Shown: positions 27,473-37,542, counted from the stretch's first letter. The stretch: 64,000 bases of DNA from JACMJL01 sp963791805 (GCA_963791805.1 CAWBTU010000003.1:186001-250000); one strand, 5' to 3'. The notes: generated from the sequence alone by a model not told the origin. A program made the numbers and translations.

Positions 27473-27503
27473 ATAAAAACCTCCCTGCATTTTTTCGACT
27501 AAT

Positions 27504-27770
27504 AAAAAAAAACCTAAGTCCTTAAAAGGACGAAGGATTTGTCTTCGCGGTACCACCTAATTTTGTATAAAATACACTCTCAACATAGTACAGGCTACTG
27601 CCGATACTACTTCCCCTTTAACGGTGGGACTCCGTTTAAGCCTACTATCCTAAGATTTCGATTAAAAACTCCTTGGCTACCTTCTACATATCCATCATGG
27701 GAAGCTTCCAACAACCTTCCCTCTCTGTGTTTCAAGATATATATACTCCTCCAAATCACTGCCTATGTTT
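27504..27770 (-). ncRNA. T-box riboswitch leader of ilvBN
   Basis: Contains the T-box AGGTGGTACCGCG (27546-27558), which pairs with the tRNA acceptor end. It is followed by a terminator hairpin and a run of T (27504-27538). Stem I shows the AGTA of the loop-E motif (27744-27747), an AGAGAG GA-motif and, opposite the AGTA, GAA-G-GTA-G. By analogy with known leaders the specifier codon would be GTA (27678-27680, valine); this assignment is tentative. Confidence 0.92.
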
Positions 27771-27791
27771 ATTAATTTGTTCTTTTATGAG

Positions 27792-27820
27792 ATTTTACTA
27801 TATATATATTTCATTGTCAA
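27792..27820 (-). promoter_or_regulatory. Sigma-A promoter of the ilvBN leader
   Basis: TTGACA, 17-nt spacer, TAAAAT on the minus strand, about 20 nt upstream of T-box stem I. Confidence 0.8.
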
Positions 27821-27843
27821 GAATATTCTCAAAATATCTTCTT

Positions 27844-28497
27844 TTATCTAATCAAAACTTCCTTAAGGAATTTTATATCTTCATCAATAAACCTATTCTC
27901 AACTTTATTTACATCAAATTTAAATATTTTAAAGACAAATTGAACGAAGTATCCAACTGTAAGCGCCATAACAAAAGTACCAATCCCTACAGAGCCTCCT
28001 AAAAAATAACCAATAATTAGAACTGTGATTTCAATTGAATTTCTTACAAGTCTTACAGATTTTTTTGATTTTTTAGTAAGCGCTATCATTAGGGCATCTC
28101 TTGGACCTGAGCCAAGTCCTGCTCCAATATAAAGATATGAGGCAATACCAATAACAAATAATCCACCTAACATCATTACAATTTTTAGAATTATATTATG
28201 AAATGTCGGAACCAAATTGTTTAACATTAACAAATCCATGAACATGCCTATAAGCGCCATGTTACCTATAGTTCCCCACCCAACTTTTTCACCAAGAAAT
28301 ATATTTAAAAATAATAGCACTAAACCCACTAAAATAGTTGCCTGTCCCATAGTCATTCCTGTATTTTTAGATATTCCCTGATGAAATACATCCCAAGGTG
28401 CAAGTCCTAAGTCAGCATTAATTGTCATTACTATCCCTACTGCAAATAAAAATAATCCACTAATCAATTTTGCAATTCTTTCTATTACATTTCTCAT
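27844..28497 (-). CDS. YczE/YitT-like integral membrane protein
   Basis: 217 aa with five predicted membrane helices. The N-terminal motif GLAPWDVFHQGISKNTGMTMGQA and the later GAGLGSGPRDALMIAL are characteristic of the YczE family (membrane proteins of unknown function, some linked to antibiotic synthesis in Bacillus). Its end is about 25 nt from the T-box promoter region. Function not inferred. Confidence 0.85.
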   Translation of the reverse strand: MRNVIERIAKLISGLFLFAVGIVMTINADLGLAPWDVFHQGISKNTGMTMGQATILVGLVLLFLNIFLGEKVGWGTIGNMALIGMFMDLLMLNNLVPTFHNIILKIVMMLGGLFVIGIASYLYIGAGLGSGPRDALMIALTKKSKKSVRLVRNSIEITVLIIGYFLGGSVGIGTFVMALTVGYFVQFVFKIFKFDVNKVENRFIDEDIKFLKEVLIR

Positions 28498-28562
28498 TCT
28501 ATTTTTCTCCGATCCTCATTTGTGATAGATATACCATAACATATCAAATAATTACTTTCAAA

Positions 28563-29498
28563 TTACGTAACAGCCTTGAAGCACATAATTCCATTTATGC
28601 TGGAATAAAAATTTTCATCCCCCATAATTAAGGTTACAGAAGTCTTTTCAACCCTAAAATTATGATTGCATAGTAAAAAGGAACATATTTCATGGTTTAT
28701 AGTATTTACATCTATAGTAATTTCCATAAGCTCATTATCAGCGCAATATTTATAGGCTGTTATAAGGACTGCTTCAACAGCTTCATTGTAATTACTTGTT
28801 GTTGCTTTAAGACATAAAAGTCTAATATGAGCTGTATTTCCTTCCTCTTCAAAGATAGTTTTGTTTCTTATAATTCCAAACCCAATAATTTGGTTTTCTT
28901 CATAAACTAAAAAGCTTGTTCCTAGCTTATTATTACGAAGCAATTGCAATTCAGGAGACATATCTAATCCTTCATATAAACTATCTGAAATTTCTTTAGC
29001 GATATTAACCATATTATTATAGTTACTATCTTTTTCAATATCTACAAGTTCTACATTAAATATATCTTTAGAACTTAGGCTTAGATCTTTACTTTCTATC
29101 ATTTTGCTACATCTTAAACTCATCTCTTTTGGAATAAATCCATTTTTAATGTAAAATCCAATATTATAACCAGAATGAGGCATAGTTATTAGCCCGATAT
29201 TCTTTACTTTAAATTCATTGTAAAACATTTCTATTGTTGCTTTTAAAAGATCTTTACCTATACTTTTCCCTCTGAAATCTGCATGAATCCCAAAAGTTCC
29301 AAACCATGCAAACTCACCAAAGATGTGATTGAAAATATATCCAACTATTCTTCCTTCTTCCTCATAAACGAGAGAACAATCATCCACATCCAAAAATGAT
29401 TTAAATAGCTCAAGTCTCCTATAATTTATATCCCCAAAGCATATATTATCTAATTCTTGTACTTCCTTTAAATCTTCAATATTCATTTTTCTTAACAT
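28563..29498 (-). CDS. Double GNAT-domain N-acetyltransferase-like protein
   Basis: 311 aa. The first GNAT domain (about 1-150) has the acetyl-CoA loop DFRGKSIGKDLLKA; the second (about 155-311) keeps the fold but has a weaker CoA loop. Substrate unknown. The ATG at 29498 has GTGGGTG upstream; a GTG 9 nt earlier is also in frame. Confidence 0.82.
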   Translation of the reverse strand: MLRKMNIEDLKEVQELDNICFGDINYRRLELFKSFLDVDDCSLVYEEEGRIVGYIFNHIFGEFAWFGTFGIHADFRGKSIGKDLLKATIEMFYNEFKVKNIGLITMPHSGYNIGFYIKNGFIPKEMSLRCSKMIESKDLSLSSKDIFNVELVDIEKDSNYNNMVNIAKEISDSLYEGLDMSPELQLLRNNKLGTSFLVYEENQIIGFGIIRNKTIFEEEGNTAHIRLLCLKATTSNYNEAVEAVLITAYKYCADNELMEITIDVNTINHEICSFLLCNHNFRVEKTSVTLIMGDENFYSSINGIMCFKAVT

Positions 29499-29716
29499 AT
29501 AAAACACCCACTATCAAATAATTATTTTACTTATATATCTACATGAAAACTTTAACTCATGCAATAATAGCACTAACGAACACCCTATTATTGTTTTCTT
29601 ATCAATATTTATGCATCACTATCAAGTATACCATTAAAAAACACTCTGTAATATTGTAATTTTTCTTAAATTTTATGAGTATATTTTAATAATCATGATT
29701 CTTGTAGGAGGTTTAA

Positions 29717-29890
29717 ATGAGTACTGCTAATAGTAACAATAGACAAGCAGGTGAACCAGCTAATAGCGCTGCCGAAACACCTCAAAAATCCATTCCTCCA
29801 GAATCACCTGGTAGCAAAGCACCATTAGATCAAATGGACGTCACCCCTGATACAGAACTACCAGAAAATACACCTAAAACACCCCCTTGA
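29717..29890 (+). CDS. Small proline-rich protein, unknown
   Basis: 57 aa from an ATG with GTAGGAGG upstream. Hydrophilic and disordered-looking, rich in Pro, Ala, Ser and Thr (for example PQKSIPPESPGSKAPLDQ), with no Cys or Trp. The final codons run through C5 into TTGA, where the next gene starts in another frame. It is either a real coupled gene or the N-terminus of a protein split by a frameshift. Confidence 0.6.
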   Translation: MSTANSNNRQAGEPANSAAETPQKSIPPESPGSKAPLDQMDVTPDTELPENTPKTPP

Positions 29891-30318
29891 CCATTGACAA
29901 CCTACTTTCAGACATTGCTGATTCAAATCATTTAAACCAGCTTATTATGGGAAATACTTTTGAGCCTATCTGTGATTCAAGTACCCCTATTAGCTCTACT
30001 TTCAGCCAAACCGCAGATACTTTAAAAAATATAAACTCTATAAAGGATGAGCTATGTAAATTACCTTTAGACACCTGTGAATCCGAATACATTTCAAACA
30101 ATATTAACCCTTTACTAAATGTATTATATCAGCTTTCAACGACCTCTTATAACCTATCAAGTTCTCAAAGTATTCTTGCGGTCTCTTCTATAGTTCATCC
30201 TAAAAGATCAGAACTTAAGGATACTATTCACTTATGTTATAAAATCAACGATAAATGCGAAGATATATATGATGTTCTAAAAAAGAGAATTAATTTTGTG
30301 TTGAAATGTAAAGAATAG
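29887..30318 (+). CDS. Hypothetical helical protein coupled to the preceding small ORF
   Basis: 143 aa from a TTG that overlaps the previous stop (TTGA). Mostly helical prediction by composition, with five Cys in its length (for example SIKDELCKLPLDTCESEY), no signal peptide and no membrane helix. No family recognised. In the same frame upstream there is a stop at 29875, so the frame cannot extend far. See the finding on a possible -1 frameshift. Confidence 0.6.
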   Translation: MTIDNLLSDIADSNHLNQLIMGNTFEPICDSSTPISSTFSQTADTLKNINSIKDELCKLPLDTCESEYISNNINPLLNVLYQLSTTSYNLSSSQSILAVSSIVHPKRSELKDTIHLCYKINDKCEDIYDVLKKRINFVLKCKE

Positions 30319-30339
30319 ATATTTAATCTCCCTTTCACA

Positions 30340-30369
30340 TTGACCTATTTTTTTATTTATGGTTATACT
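30340..30369 (+). promoter_or_regulatory. Probable sigma-A promoter of the SNF2 gene
   Basis: TTGACC, 18-nt spacer, TATACT, about 32 nt upstream of the ATG. Confidence 0.5.
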
Positions 30370-30401
30370 ATTATATATGAGAATTACAAGGGAGTGGAAG
30401 A

Positions 30402-33400
30402 ATGTACATATTTTTAAATGAGAACCAGCTAAAAGAATCTACAGGAATTGCAGTATACAACAGGGGCTTAGATATGTACCTAAGAAATAAGGTTAAAAGA
30501 TTAGAATTTGATACTATGTCAAGCAATGAAATTCTTATTTCTTCCACCGTTGAATCTGCATACGGAAATTGGGACTATAAAATAAAAATATATAAAGGCA
30601 AAAATTCTAATACAGCAATTGGTAGCTGTACTTGTGAAGCTTTTTCTGAGTATAAAAAATGCAAGCACTTAGTTGCTGCAACAATAAAATATCTAAGAGA
30701 GGATTCAACTCTCCTTGGAGATAACTCCTCTAAAATCACAAACTACAAGTTTGGCAATTTTGGAGATGAATTACTTCAATTGTATAAAACTGATGTTCAA
30801 TGGGAAACTTCATTTAAAAGTGAACTCAAACTAGAAATTAAGTTGATCATAGAATCAAGCATAAAGCTTAGTTACTCTGTTGAATTAAAAATCGGCACAT
30901 CTAAAACTTATGTGGTAAAAAACCTAAGAGAATTTTTGCAAATATTGAAATCGAAGAATAGTACTATGGAATTTGGCAAAGGCTTTATTCTAGATTTTAA
31001 CGAGCACTATTTCAATGACTCTGATCAAATGATTTTAGATTTTTTACAAGAAATAAATGAAACTACAGAATTACTTTCAACAAGATACTCCTTCTACGGT
31101 CCATTAACATCCTTATTATCAGGTAAAAAAGCATACTTAACAGAACTTCAGCTTGTAAAACTACTTAAAATAATGGAAAATAGAACGATTAATCTAACTG
31201 CTTTTTATAGAAATTATTCAAACATCCCTGTTTTTTCTAGAGATTTGCCACTAGATTTTTCTATGGATTTAGAAAATGATGAGATTAAATTGAAACATCA
31301 AGGTGATCTTCCTGAGGCATTAAGTGAACATAAAAGTGTTTTCTTATATGAAAATGCAATATTCATACCCTCAGAAGGTCAAATTGAAATTCTTGCACCC
31401 CTGCTTAAGGTCCTAACTAATAAAAAAGATAACTCTATTTCTTTTAGCAAAGAGCAAAGCAATGATGTTGCAACCTATCTCTTTCCAAAAATTAAGGCCA
31501 TATCAAATAGTTTAAAAGTAAACGATACTCTTAAAAGTATTATTAATGAAGAGCCCTTAGTCATAAGTATTTTTCTAGACAAAATTTCAAATGACCTAAC
31601 CTGCGATGTTAAGTTTAGTTATGGAGATATTACTTTTAATCCTATTAAAAATGAACCTGCTCCTGAACATATTGTTATTATCAAAGATATCGTAAAAGAA
31701 ACTAAAACGTTGAATCTACTAAATGAACTGGGTTTTACAAAATCAGAAACTTATTTTTCTTTATCTGATGAGGATTTAATAATTGACTTTATTACTGAAG
31801 GTATTGATGGTCTTCATCAACTTGCTGACGTCTACTATTCGGAGGCTTTTAAAGACATAAAATTAGTTCCTTCTTCAAGTATAAAAGCTTCTATAACTTT
31901 AAATAACGCAAATTTATTAGAGTTTGATTTTAACATTGATGGAATTCCTAGAGAAGAATTAAAAAATGTATTCAATGCTGTTAAAGAGAAAAAAAAATAC
32001 TATAGACTAAAAAATGGTCATATTCTTCCTTTAACTTCCCATGAAATCACCGAAGTTTATAGTCTTATGGACAATTTGGATGTTGATCATTCTAAATTAG
32101 CTAAGGGGAATATTGTAATACCTAAATATGCTTCACTCTATATTGATGAAAGCATAAGAGAAAATAATATTAATTTTATTTCTAGAAATAAAAGCTTTAG
32201 GGAGCTTATTAATAATATAAAAGAGGTTCAAGATGCCGACTATGAAATCCCTCAGCAACTAAATCAAGTTTTAAGAGAATATCAGAAAATAGGTTTTAAA
32301 TGGTTTAAAACCCTTTCAGATTGCGGTTTTGGAGGAATTCTTGGAGATGAAATGGGTCTTGGTAAAACTCTTCAAGCCATATCTTTTATGACTTCCCAAA
32401 TTGGAGATAAGGATTTAAATTCATCTCCTATTTTAGTTATTTGTCCAACTTCTCTGGTATATAATTGGATAAATGAGATTGAAAAATTTGCGCCTTATTT
32501 AAAAACACTAGCTATTTCTGGTGGTAAAAGCGATAGAGCTCTCCAGATGGAGAGTATTTTAGAATATGATGTTATAATAACCTCTTATCCCTTACTAAGA
32601 AGAGATATTGATTCATACACAGATGTTACTTTTAGGTCTTGCTTTATAGATGAAGCTCAACATATTAAAAACCCAAATTCTCAGAGTGCAAGATGTGTTA
32701 AAGAAATAAACTCACCTATTAGATTTGCGTTAACAGGAACCCCTATTGAAAATTCCTTGACTGAGCTTTGGTCAATTTTTGATTTTATAATGCCAGGCTA
32801 TTTAAAGAATCATTCTAGGTTTGCTAAAAAATATGAAGTCCCTATTATCAAAGATAAAAATCAAAAGGCTATGAAAGAATTAACTAAACTAATCAAACCT
32901 TTTATTTTAAGAAGATATAAGAAGGATGTAGTTAAAGAATTACCTCCAAAGATAGAGCATAAGGTTGTTGTAGAAATGACTGAAGAGCAGAAAAAAATAT
33001 ATGCCTCCTATGTGAATTCCTATAAGGAGGAGATCAGGGAAGAGATTAAGCAAAATGGGTTAAATAGAAGCAAAATAAAAATACTTTCTCTATTAACTAG
33101 ATTGAGACAAATATGTTGTGATCCTTCTAGTTTTATCGATGATTACAATGGTGATAGTGGAAAGCTTTTAGCTCTTGAAGAAATCTTAGAAGATGCTATT
33201 TCTAGTAATCATAGAATCTTGCTGTTTTCTCAATTTACAACTGTACTAAATCATATTAAGACTAGATTAGATAAACGGTCTATTAAATACATGTACTTAG
33301 ATGGAAATGTTCCTTCAATTAGAAGAGTTGACATGGTTAATGATTTTAATAATGGAGATACTGAGGTATTTTTGATTTCCTTAAAAGCTGGTGGTACAGG

Positions 33401-33674
33401 TCTTAACTTAACAGGAGCGGACATGGTAATTCATTTTGATCCTTGGTGGAATCCTGCAGTTGAAGAACAAGCTATTGATAGGGCTCATAGAATCGGTCAG
33501 ACAAAAACTGTTGAGGTAATACGCCTTATTGCTAAGGGCACTATTGAAGAAAAAATCTATGACCTTCAAGAGAACAAAAGACAGATGGTTCAAAACATTT
33601 TAGATGTAGAACAGCATAATGAGGTATTTCTTAGCTCCATGGGAGTAGATGAGATTGAAAGTTTATTTAGTTGA
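30402..33674 (+). CDS. SWIM zinc-finger SNF2-family helicase
   Basis: 1090 aa, the standard size of the bacterial HepA-like SWIM/SNF2 proteins. N-terminal SWIM finger with C76-x-C78-x8-C87-x-H89. A long middle region of unknown fold follows, then SNF2_N (Walker A DEMGLGKT near 650, DEAQH near 749, LTGTPIENSLTELWS) and Helicase_C with GLNLTGADMVIHFDPWWNPA and the final DRAHRIGQ motif. ATP-driven translocase acting on nucleic acid or protein-DNA complexes. RBS GGGAGTG precedes the ATG. It stands alone with no partner gene; its cellular role is unknown. Confidence 0.92.
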   Translation: MYIFLNENQLKESTGIAVYNRGLDMYLRNKVKRLEFDTMSSNEILISSTVESAYGNWDYKIKIYKGKNSNTAIGSCTCEAFSEYKKCKHLVAATIKYLREDSTLLGDNSSKITNYKFGNFGDELLQLYKTDVQWETSFKSELKLEIKLIIESSIKLSYSVELKIGTSKTYVVKNLREFLQILKSKNSTMEFGKGFILDFNEHYFNDSDQMILDFLQEINETTELLSTRYSFYGPLTSLLSGKKAYLTELQLVKLLKIMENRTINLTAFYRNYSNIPVFSRDLPLDFSMDLENDEIKLKHQGDLPEALSEHKSVFLYENAIFIPSEGQIEILAPLLKVLTNKKDNSISFSKEQSNDVATYLFPKIKAISNSLKVNDTLKSIINEEPLVISIFLDKISNDLTCDVKFSYGDITFNPIKNEPAPEHIVIIKDIVKETKTLNLLNELGFTKSETYFSLSDEDLIIDFITEGIDGLHQLADVYYSEAFKDIKLVPSSSIKASITLNNANLLEFDFNIDGIPREELKNVFNAVKEKKKYYRLKNGHILPLTSHEITEVYSLMDNLDVDHSKLAKGNIVIPKYASLYIDESIRENNINFISRNKSFRELINNIKEVQDADYEIPQQLNQVLREYQKIGFKWFKTLSDCGFGGILGDEMGLGKTLQAISFMTSQIGDKDLNSSPILVICPTSLVYNWINEIEKFAPYLKTLAISGGKSDRALQMESILEYDVIITSYPLLRRDIDSYTDVTFRSCFIDEAQHIKNPNSQSARCVKEINSPIRFALTGTPIENSLTELWSIFDFIMPGYLKNHSRFAKKYEVPIIKDKNQKAMKELTKLIKPFILRRYKKDVVKELPPKIEHKVVVEMTEEQKKIYASYVNSYKEEIREEIKQNGLNRSKIKILSLLTRLRQICCDPSSFIDDYNGDSGKLLALEEILEDAISSNHRILLFSQFTTVLNHIKTRLDKRSIKYMYLDGNVPSIRRVDMVNDFNNGDTEVFLISLKAGGTGLNLTGADMVIHFDPWWNPAVEEQAIDRAHRIGQTKTVEVIRLIAKGTIEEKIYDLQENKRQMVQNILDVEQHNEVFLSSMGVDEIESLFS

Positions 33675-33768
33675 ATTATATAAATCACTTTGAAACCTTC
33701 ATTTCTTATTCTAATGTTTTTATATTCTTTACAAGACATCCTTAATGTGAATATGTTCAAAAAATAGA

Positions 33769-33815
33769 GAAGCCCCTTAAATAATTAAATATTATTTAGG
33801 AGACTTCCTTTTTTT
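33769..33815 (+). terminator. Terminator after the SNF2 gene
   Basis: GAAG...TTAAATAAT stem with ATTATTTAGG...CTTC, then a T7 run; between convergent genes. Confidence 0.82.
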
Positions 33816-33830
33816 CTAAACATACATATG

Positions 33831-34331
33831 TTAAATATTTCCTTTTGATGCTGCCATACTAGCTTGTAGCAAATCACTTACACTATTTGAACTCCCTGTT
33901 GTAGAACTACTACTAGTTTGACTTTGGATCATTGCCTCAATTAATTTTGAATAATCCGTGCTACTGTTAGTAGTTGGGAAAAGGCTGTCTGAACCATCTG
34001 AATCAGTAGAACTATCACCGCTATCTTGTGCAGACATAGATTGTAGCATTTGCGACATAAGTTGCATTTGCTGCATTTGTTGTAGTTGCTTAGCTTTGGT
34101 AGTTTGTAGTGACAAACTATCCAATCCACTTACGCTAGTACTTTTATTATCAATACCTGTAACATTGGTGTTAGTCGTAGTTGTATTTTGTGTTTGCATA
34201 GAATTTATCATTTCTTGAAGAACGTTTTCGAAAGCTGAAGTAGTATCGCTACTAGATCCAGTACCTAGAACACTTGAGGTCCCTTGCGTTCCAAGAAGTT
34301 TTGTTATTTGGGATAATTGACTTACATCCAC
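33831..34331 (-). CDS. Low-complexity Ser/Thr/Gln/Met-rich protein, unknown
   Basis: 166 aa. The N-terminus MDVSQLSQITKLLGTQG is followed by Ser/Thr/Asn-rich linkers and a Gln/Met block (KQLQQMQQMQLMSQMLQSM) that is probably a helix or coiled coil. No signal peptide or Cys. Similar low-complexity N-termini occur in clostridial lytic transglycosylases, but no catalytic domain follows, so it may be a truncated or stand-alone form. GAAGGAGGGG lies upstream of the ATG. Confidence 0.6.
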   Translation of the reverse strand: MDVSQLSQITKLLGTQGTSSVLGTGSSSDTTSAFENVLQEMINSMQTQNTTTTNTNVTGIDNKSTSVSGLDSLSLQTTKAKQLQQMQQMQLMSQMLQSMSAQDSGDSSTDSDGSDSLFPTTNSSTDYSKLIEAMIQSQTSSSSTTGSSNSVSDLLQASMAASKGNI

Positions 34332-34454
34332 AGTACCCCTCCTTCGTTAAATATAAATTATTTATGTTTCTATTCTACTCTTTAAGTTGCAGTATATCCA
34401 CCTTTTTAATAATTATAAAGAAAACTTAATAATTGATGAACACCCATAGTAAAA

Positions 34455-35117
34455 TTATATGACCCTATCTATTTTTCCATAATCCATTTCATATACATCA
34501 TCACATAAAAGTTGAATATCTTCTGAATTATGACTTGTAATTAATATTGTAATGCCTTTTTCCTTCAGTTTTAAGATATAATTTCTAATATCCTCAACAC
34601 CTTTTTTATCCAAACCATTCATTGGTTCATCTAAAAGTAGAATCTGAGGCTCTTCCATAATTGCTTGTGCAATACCTAACCTTTGTTTCATACCTAAAGA
34701 ATATTTTTTAACAGGTTTTTTATCCTCAGGGTCTAAGCCCACAAAATTAATTGTTTCCTTAATTTTTTCATCAGTGATAATATTTCTAATTCCAGCAAGT
34801 ATTTTTAGGTTTTGATACGCACTTTTATTTTGAATAAATCCTGGATTTTCTATTATTACTCCAATATTTTCTGGAAAATCAATGTCTTTTCCTATTTTTT
34901 TTCCTTCAACTTCAACGTAACCTCCCGAAGCGTTTATTAAGCCGCATATAGCCTTTAAAAGTAATGTCTTACCAGATCCATTTCTTCCGATTATTCCATA
35001 GGTTCTTCCTCTTTCCAACTGTAAATTCACATTATCTAAAACCACTTTCTTCCTATAAATCTTAGAATAGTTTGAAAAATTAATTAACGTATCACTCATA
35101 ATTCTATACTCCTTCAT
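34455..35117 (-). CDS. ABC transporter ATP-binding protein of peptide-export cluster
   Basis: 220 aa. Walker A GRNGSGKTLLLKAI, signature YSLGMKQRLGIAQAI, Walker B ILLLDEPMNGLDKKG, switch His in LITSHNSEDIQLL. Last gene of a minus-strand cluster of one secreted protein, three permease-like proteins and this ATPase. Overlaps the upstream permease by 14 nt, so translationally coupled. Confidence 0.88.
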   Translation of the reverse strand: MKEYRIMSDTLINFSNYSKIYRKKVVLDNVNLQLERGRTYGIIGRNGSGKTLLLKAICGLINASGGYVEVEGKKIGKDIDFPENIGVIIENPGFIQNKSAYQNLKILAGIRNIITDEKIKETINFVGLDPEDKKPVKKYSLGMKQRLGIAQAIMEEPQILLLDEPMNGLDKKGVEDIRNYILKLKEKGITILITSHNSEDIQLLCDDVYEMDYGKIDRVI

Positions 35118-35844
35118 AAGATAATTCTCTGTTTTTAAAAACCAAACTTCCTATTGTTAGCATCGCTAGTGAACATAAAATAAGATATAAATATGATCCT
35201 GTAAGATACCTCTGTCTAATATACATTTCATGATTGGAAAATAACAACTTAAAAAATATACTGTGAGTATTATTCGTAAACATAGATGAAATATATATAA
35301 ACAGACTTACCATAATTCCTAGCATTATTTTATAAAAGCACATACTGACCAAATAAAATATATTGAATATACAATAAGTACCTAGTATATCTAGAGTAAA
35401 CATTTTTGATAGCATTTTTAGTGGAATACCACTTCCTCCATATTTATATTTACAAATAGTTAATACAATTAGGTACCCTGTTAAATACCATACTATGATT
35501 ATAAACAAACTTGCTAAATTGATTATTATAAACCAGTTCAATTTAGATTTCATTCTAGTAACAACTAGATAAACCATATTTTTAGTGCAATTACCTATGA
35601 ATACAAACAATATATAACATACTAATAATTTAGGTACGATCCATTCTAGTGTATAAATTGACAATATATCTTGCTTAATTGAAAAGCCACCTAACACCTC
35701 TTTAGTATTAGCTCCAAATTGATTCCCATGAACACTTACAACAGCTGTAAATGCATATATTGCTATAGCCGTTACCATAATCATTTTTAATTTTGTACTC
35801 ACTATTATCGATTTGATAAATCTAAATCTTTCATCTATCTTCAT
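35104..35844 (-). CDS. ABC-2 type membrane protein 3 of peptide-export cluster
   Basis: 246 aa with about six hydrophobic helices (first at 17-38). No Pfam-level motif recognised by eye; size, topology and its place between two permease-like genes and an ATPase support an ABC-2 permease-like subunit. Begins 2 nt after the upstream gene and overlaps the ATPase gene. Confidence 0.72.
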   Translation of the reverse strand: MKIDERFRFIKSIIVSTKLKMIMVTAIAIYAFTAVVSVHGNQFGANTKEVLGGFSIKQDILSIYTLEWIVPKLLVCYILFVFIGNCTKNMVYLVVTRMKSKLNWFIIINLASLFIIIVWYLTGYLIVLTICKYKYGGSGIPLKMLSKMFTLDILGTYCIFNIFYLVSMCFYKIMLGIMVSLFIYISSMFTNNTHSIFFKLLFSNHEMYIRQRYLTGSYLYLILCSLAMLTIGSLVFKNRELSYEGV

Positions 35845-35846
35845 AA

Positions 35847-36707
35847 TTAATCACCTAAGCCAACATCCATTTTTTTAATGGAAAATATATTGATAAAGTA
35901 AAATATTATCAATAAAATTATCATAAGTATAATAGATTGCTGAATCGTATATAATAAATGAAATGGATCTTCTTTTTTCACAAAACTATGATTGTTAACG
36001 AGTATAAACTCATCAACTGTAAAATATTTAATAAACTTGCATTGTGTGCTAGCAAAATTGGGATATACCGAACTACAGTTTAAATATATAAATCCAACTA
36101 TTACACCTATTCTGGCATTATTAAATATTTTAGAAATAAGTACAAATATGAGACCTAATAAAGTAAGTCCAAAAATCAAAAAAACCATAGCTATTATTAC
36201 ACTTGTAACCGTGGAATGGGAACGTTGCAATGGAATAATTGATAATTCAAACTCTTTAACTGATTCTGCCTTTTCGGGCGATGTAATAGGAATGTTACTA
36301 TGACTCCAACTAAAACTAAACTTAAACTGTAAAATACTTACTATAAATGAAAAAAAGAAAACAACAAATGTTATTACACAATTATATATAAAAAAAGATA
36401 TTACCTTTTGATTAAACCAATTAACTTTACTTTTGGATCTTATTGCAATATACATTCCTATATCTCTATCAAAAAATATTGATACCATATAATATAAAGA
36501 AATAGGGAAAATAACCCATAATATATAATATTTATCGCTCATGTTTTGTATTATTCCCTCCATAAAAGTAAAATTTCTATCCATATGGTCCATTTTAAAA
36601 TCCGATATGTTTTTTACTGAAAGAAACAATAATAAAGCCAAGAAAAATTTTGAAAATTTATTTTTTAATAACTTCTCAATTTCATAACGAATAATCCCCA
36701 TATCCAT
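35847..36707 (-). CDS. ABC-2 type membrane protein 2 of peptide-export cluster
   Basis: 286 aa. MGIIRYEIEKLLKNKFSKF is the usual cytosolic start of ABC-2 permeases; about six helices with a large extracytoplasmic loop (around 60-90 and 130-160). FFDRDIGMYIAIRSKSKVNWFNQK matches the permease loop after helix 2. Part of the same operon. Confidence 0.78.
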   Translation of the reverse strand: MDMGIIRYEIEKLLKNKFSKFFLALLLFLSVKNISDFKMDHMDRNFTFMEGIIQNMSDKYYILWVIFPISLYYMVSIFFDRDIGMYIAIRSKSKVNWFNQKVISFFIYNCVITFVVFFFSFIVSILQFKFSFSWSHSNIPITSPEKAESVKEFELSIIPLQRSHSTVTSVIIAMVFLIFGLTLLGLIFVLISKIFNNARIGVIVGFIYLNCSSVYPNFASTQCKFIKYFTVDEFILVNNHSFVKKEDPFHLLYTIQQSIILMIILLIIFYFINIFSIKKMDVGLGD

Positions 36708-36735
36708 AAATCACCTCTCTACATTACTTAGAACA

Positions 36736-37542
36736 TTAGTTTATCTCCCTATTCCTTAGAAAAATTATAGCTACACTTATAACAAATATAGCTATAGCCT
36801 GAATAATTATATCGTAAATATTTACAAACCCTCTACACATAAATCCATTAATCGCAGCTGGTGATAGTAATCTTAAGGATTCCACTCTTTCAAACACAAA
36901 TGTACCTATATACCAGTAAACAAAAGGAGTAATTGTAATAATAACCTTATTTTCGGTAAAGCATGCTATTGCCATGGAAAACGTTGCATATACAGCTCCG
37001 AAAACAAATTGTATAATCATGTAAAACAAGATATACTTTTCAGGATTTTTCATAAAAATATTATGCATAAATCCTATTGGATATACCCCAAATTTAAAAA
37101 CAGTATTAGGGGTGGTTAAAGTAAGAATTAAATAGAATAGTACAGATGGTATTGTTACAATAACTGCTCCAGCTAAGGCGTTTGCGATAACTTTAGAAAT
37201 TAAAAAGCTTCTTCTTTTTACTCTTGTTATAACATAACTTGTAAAATTTGTTTTTTTGTCTACCATCAATGAAGTTCCATAGGGTATGCATGCAAGCAAA
37301 GGTGCAATCATCATATAAGTATCCATTCCATGATACCAAAAAATATATTTATTGATTGATACCTTTAGGAGCTTTACTGTAGCAGCATGGTCCACACCTT
37401 TACCATGCGTTTTCATAAAAATAAATCCTCCGTCCCAAGAGTATAAACTATATAGGTGCACTAGTAATCCCGCTAAAGATACGATTATGATAATTTTAGC
37501 AAATAAAGATCTTTTAATTTCTATTTTTAATATATTTCTCAT
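36736..37542 (-). CDS. ABC-2 type membrane protein 1 of peptide-export cluster
   Basis: 268 aa from the ATG at 37542 (AGAGGT upstream); a longer in-frame start at 37614 has no ribosome site. MRNILKIEIKRSLFAKIIIIVS and VDKKTNFTSYVITRVKRRSFLISK are standard ABC-2 permease features; six helices. About 200 nt downstream of the secreted-protein gene, with no terminator seen between them. Confidence 0.8.
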   Translation of the reverse strand: MRNILKIEIKRSLFAKIIIIVSLAGLLVHLYSLYSWDGGFIFMKTHGKGVDHAATVKLLKVSINKYIFWYHGMDTYMMIAPLLACIPYGTSLMVDKKTNFTSYVITRVKRRSFLISKVIANALAGAVIVTIPSVLFYLILTLTTPNTVFKFGVYPIGFMHNIFMKNPEKYILFYMIIQFVFGAVYATFSMAIACFTENKVIITITPFVYWYIGTFVFERVESLRLLSPAAINGFMCRGFVNIYDIIIQAIAIFVISVAIIFLRNREIN

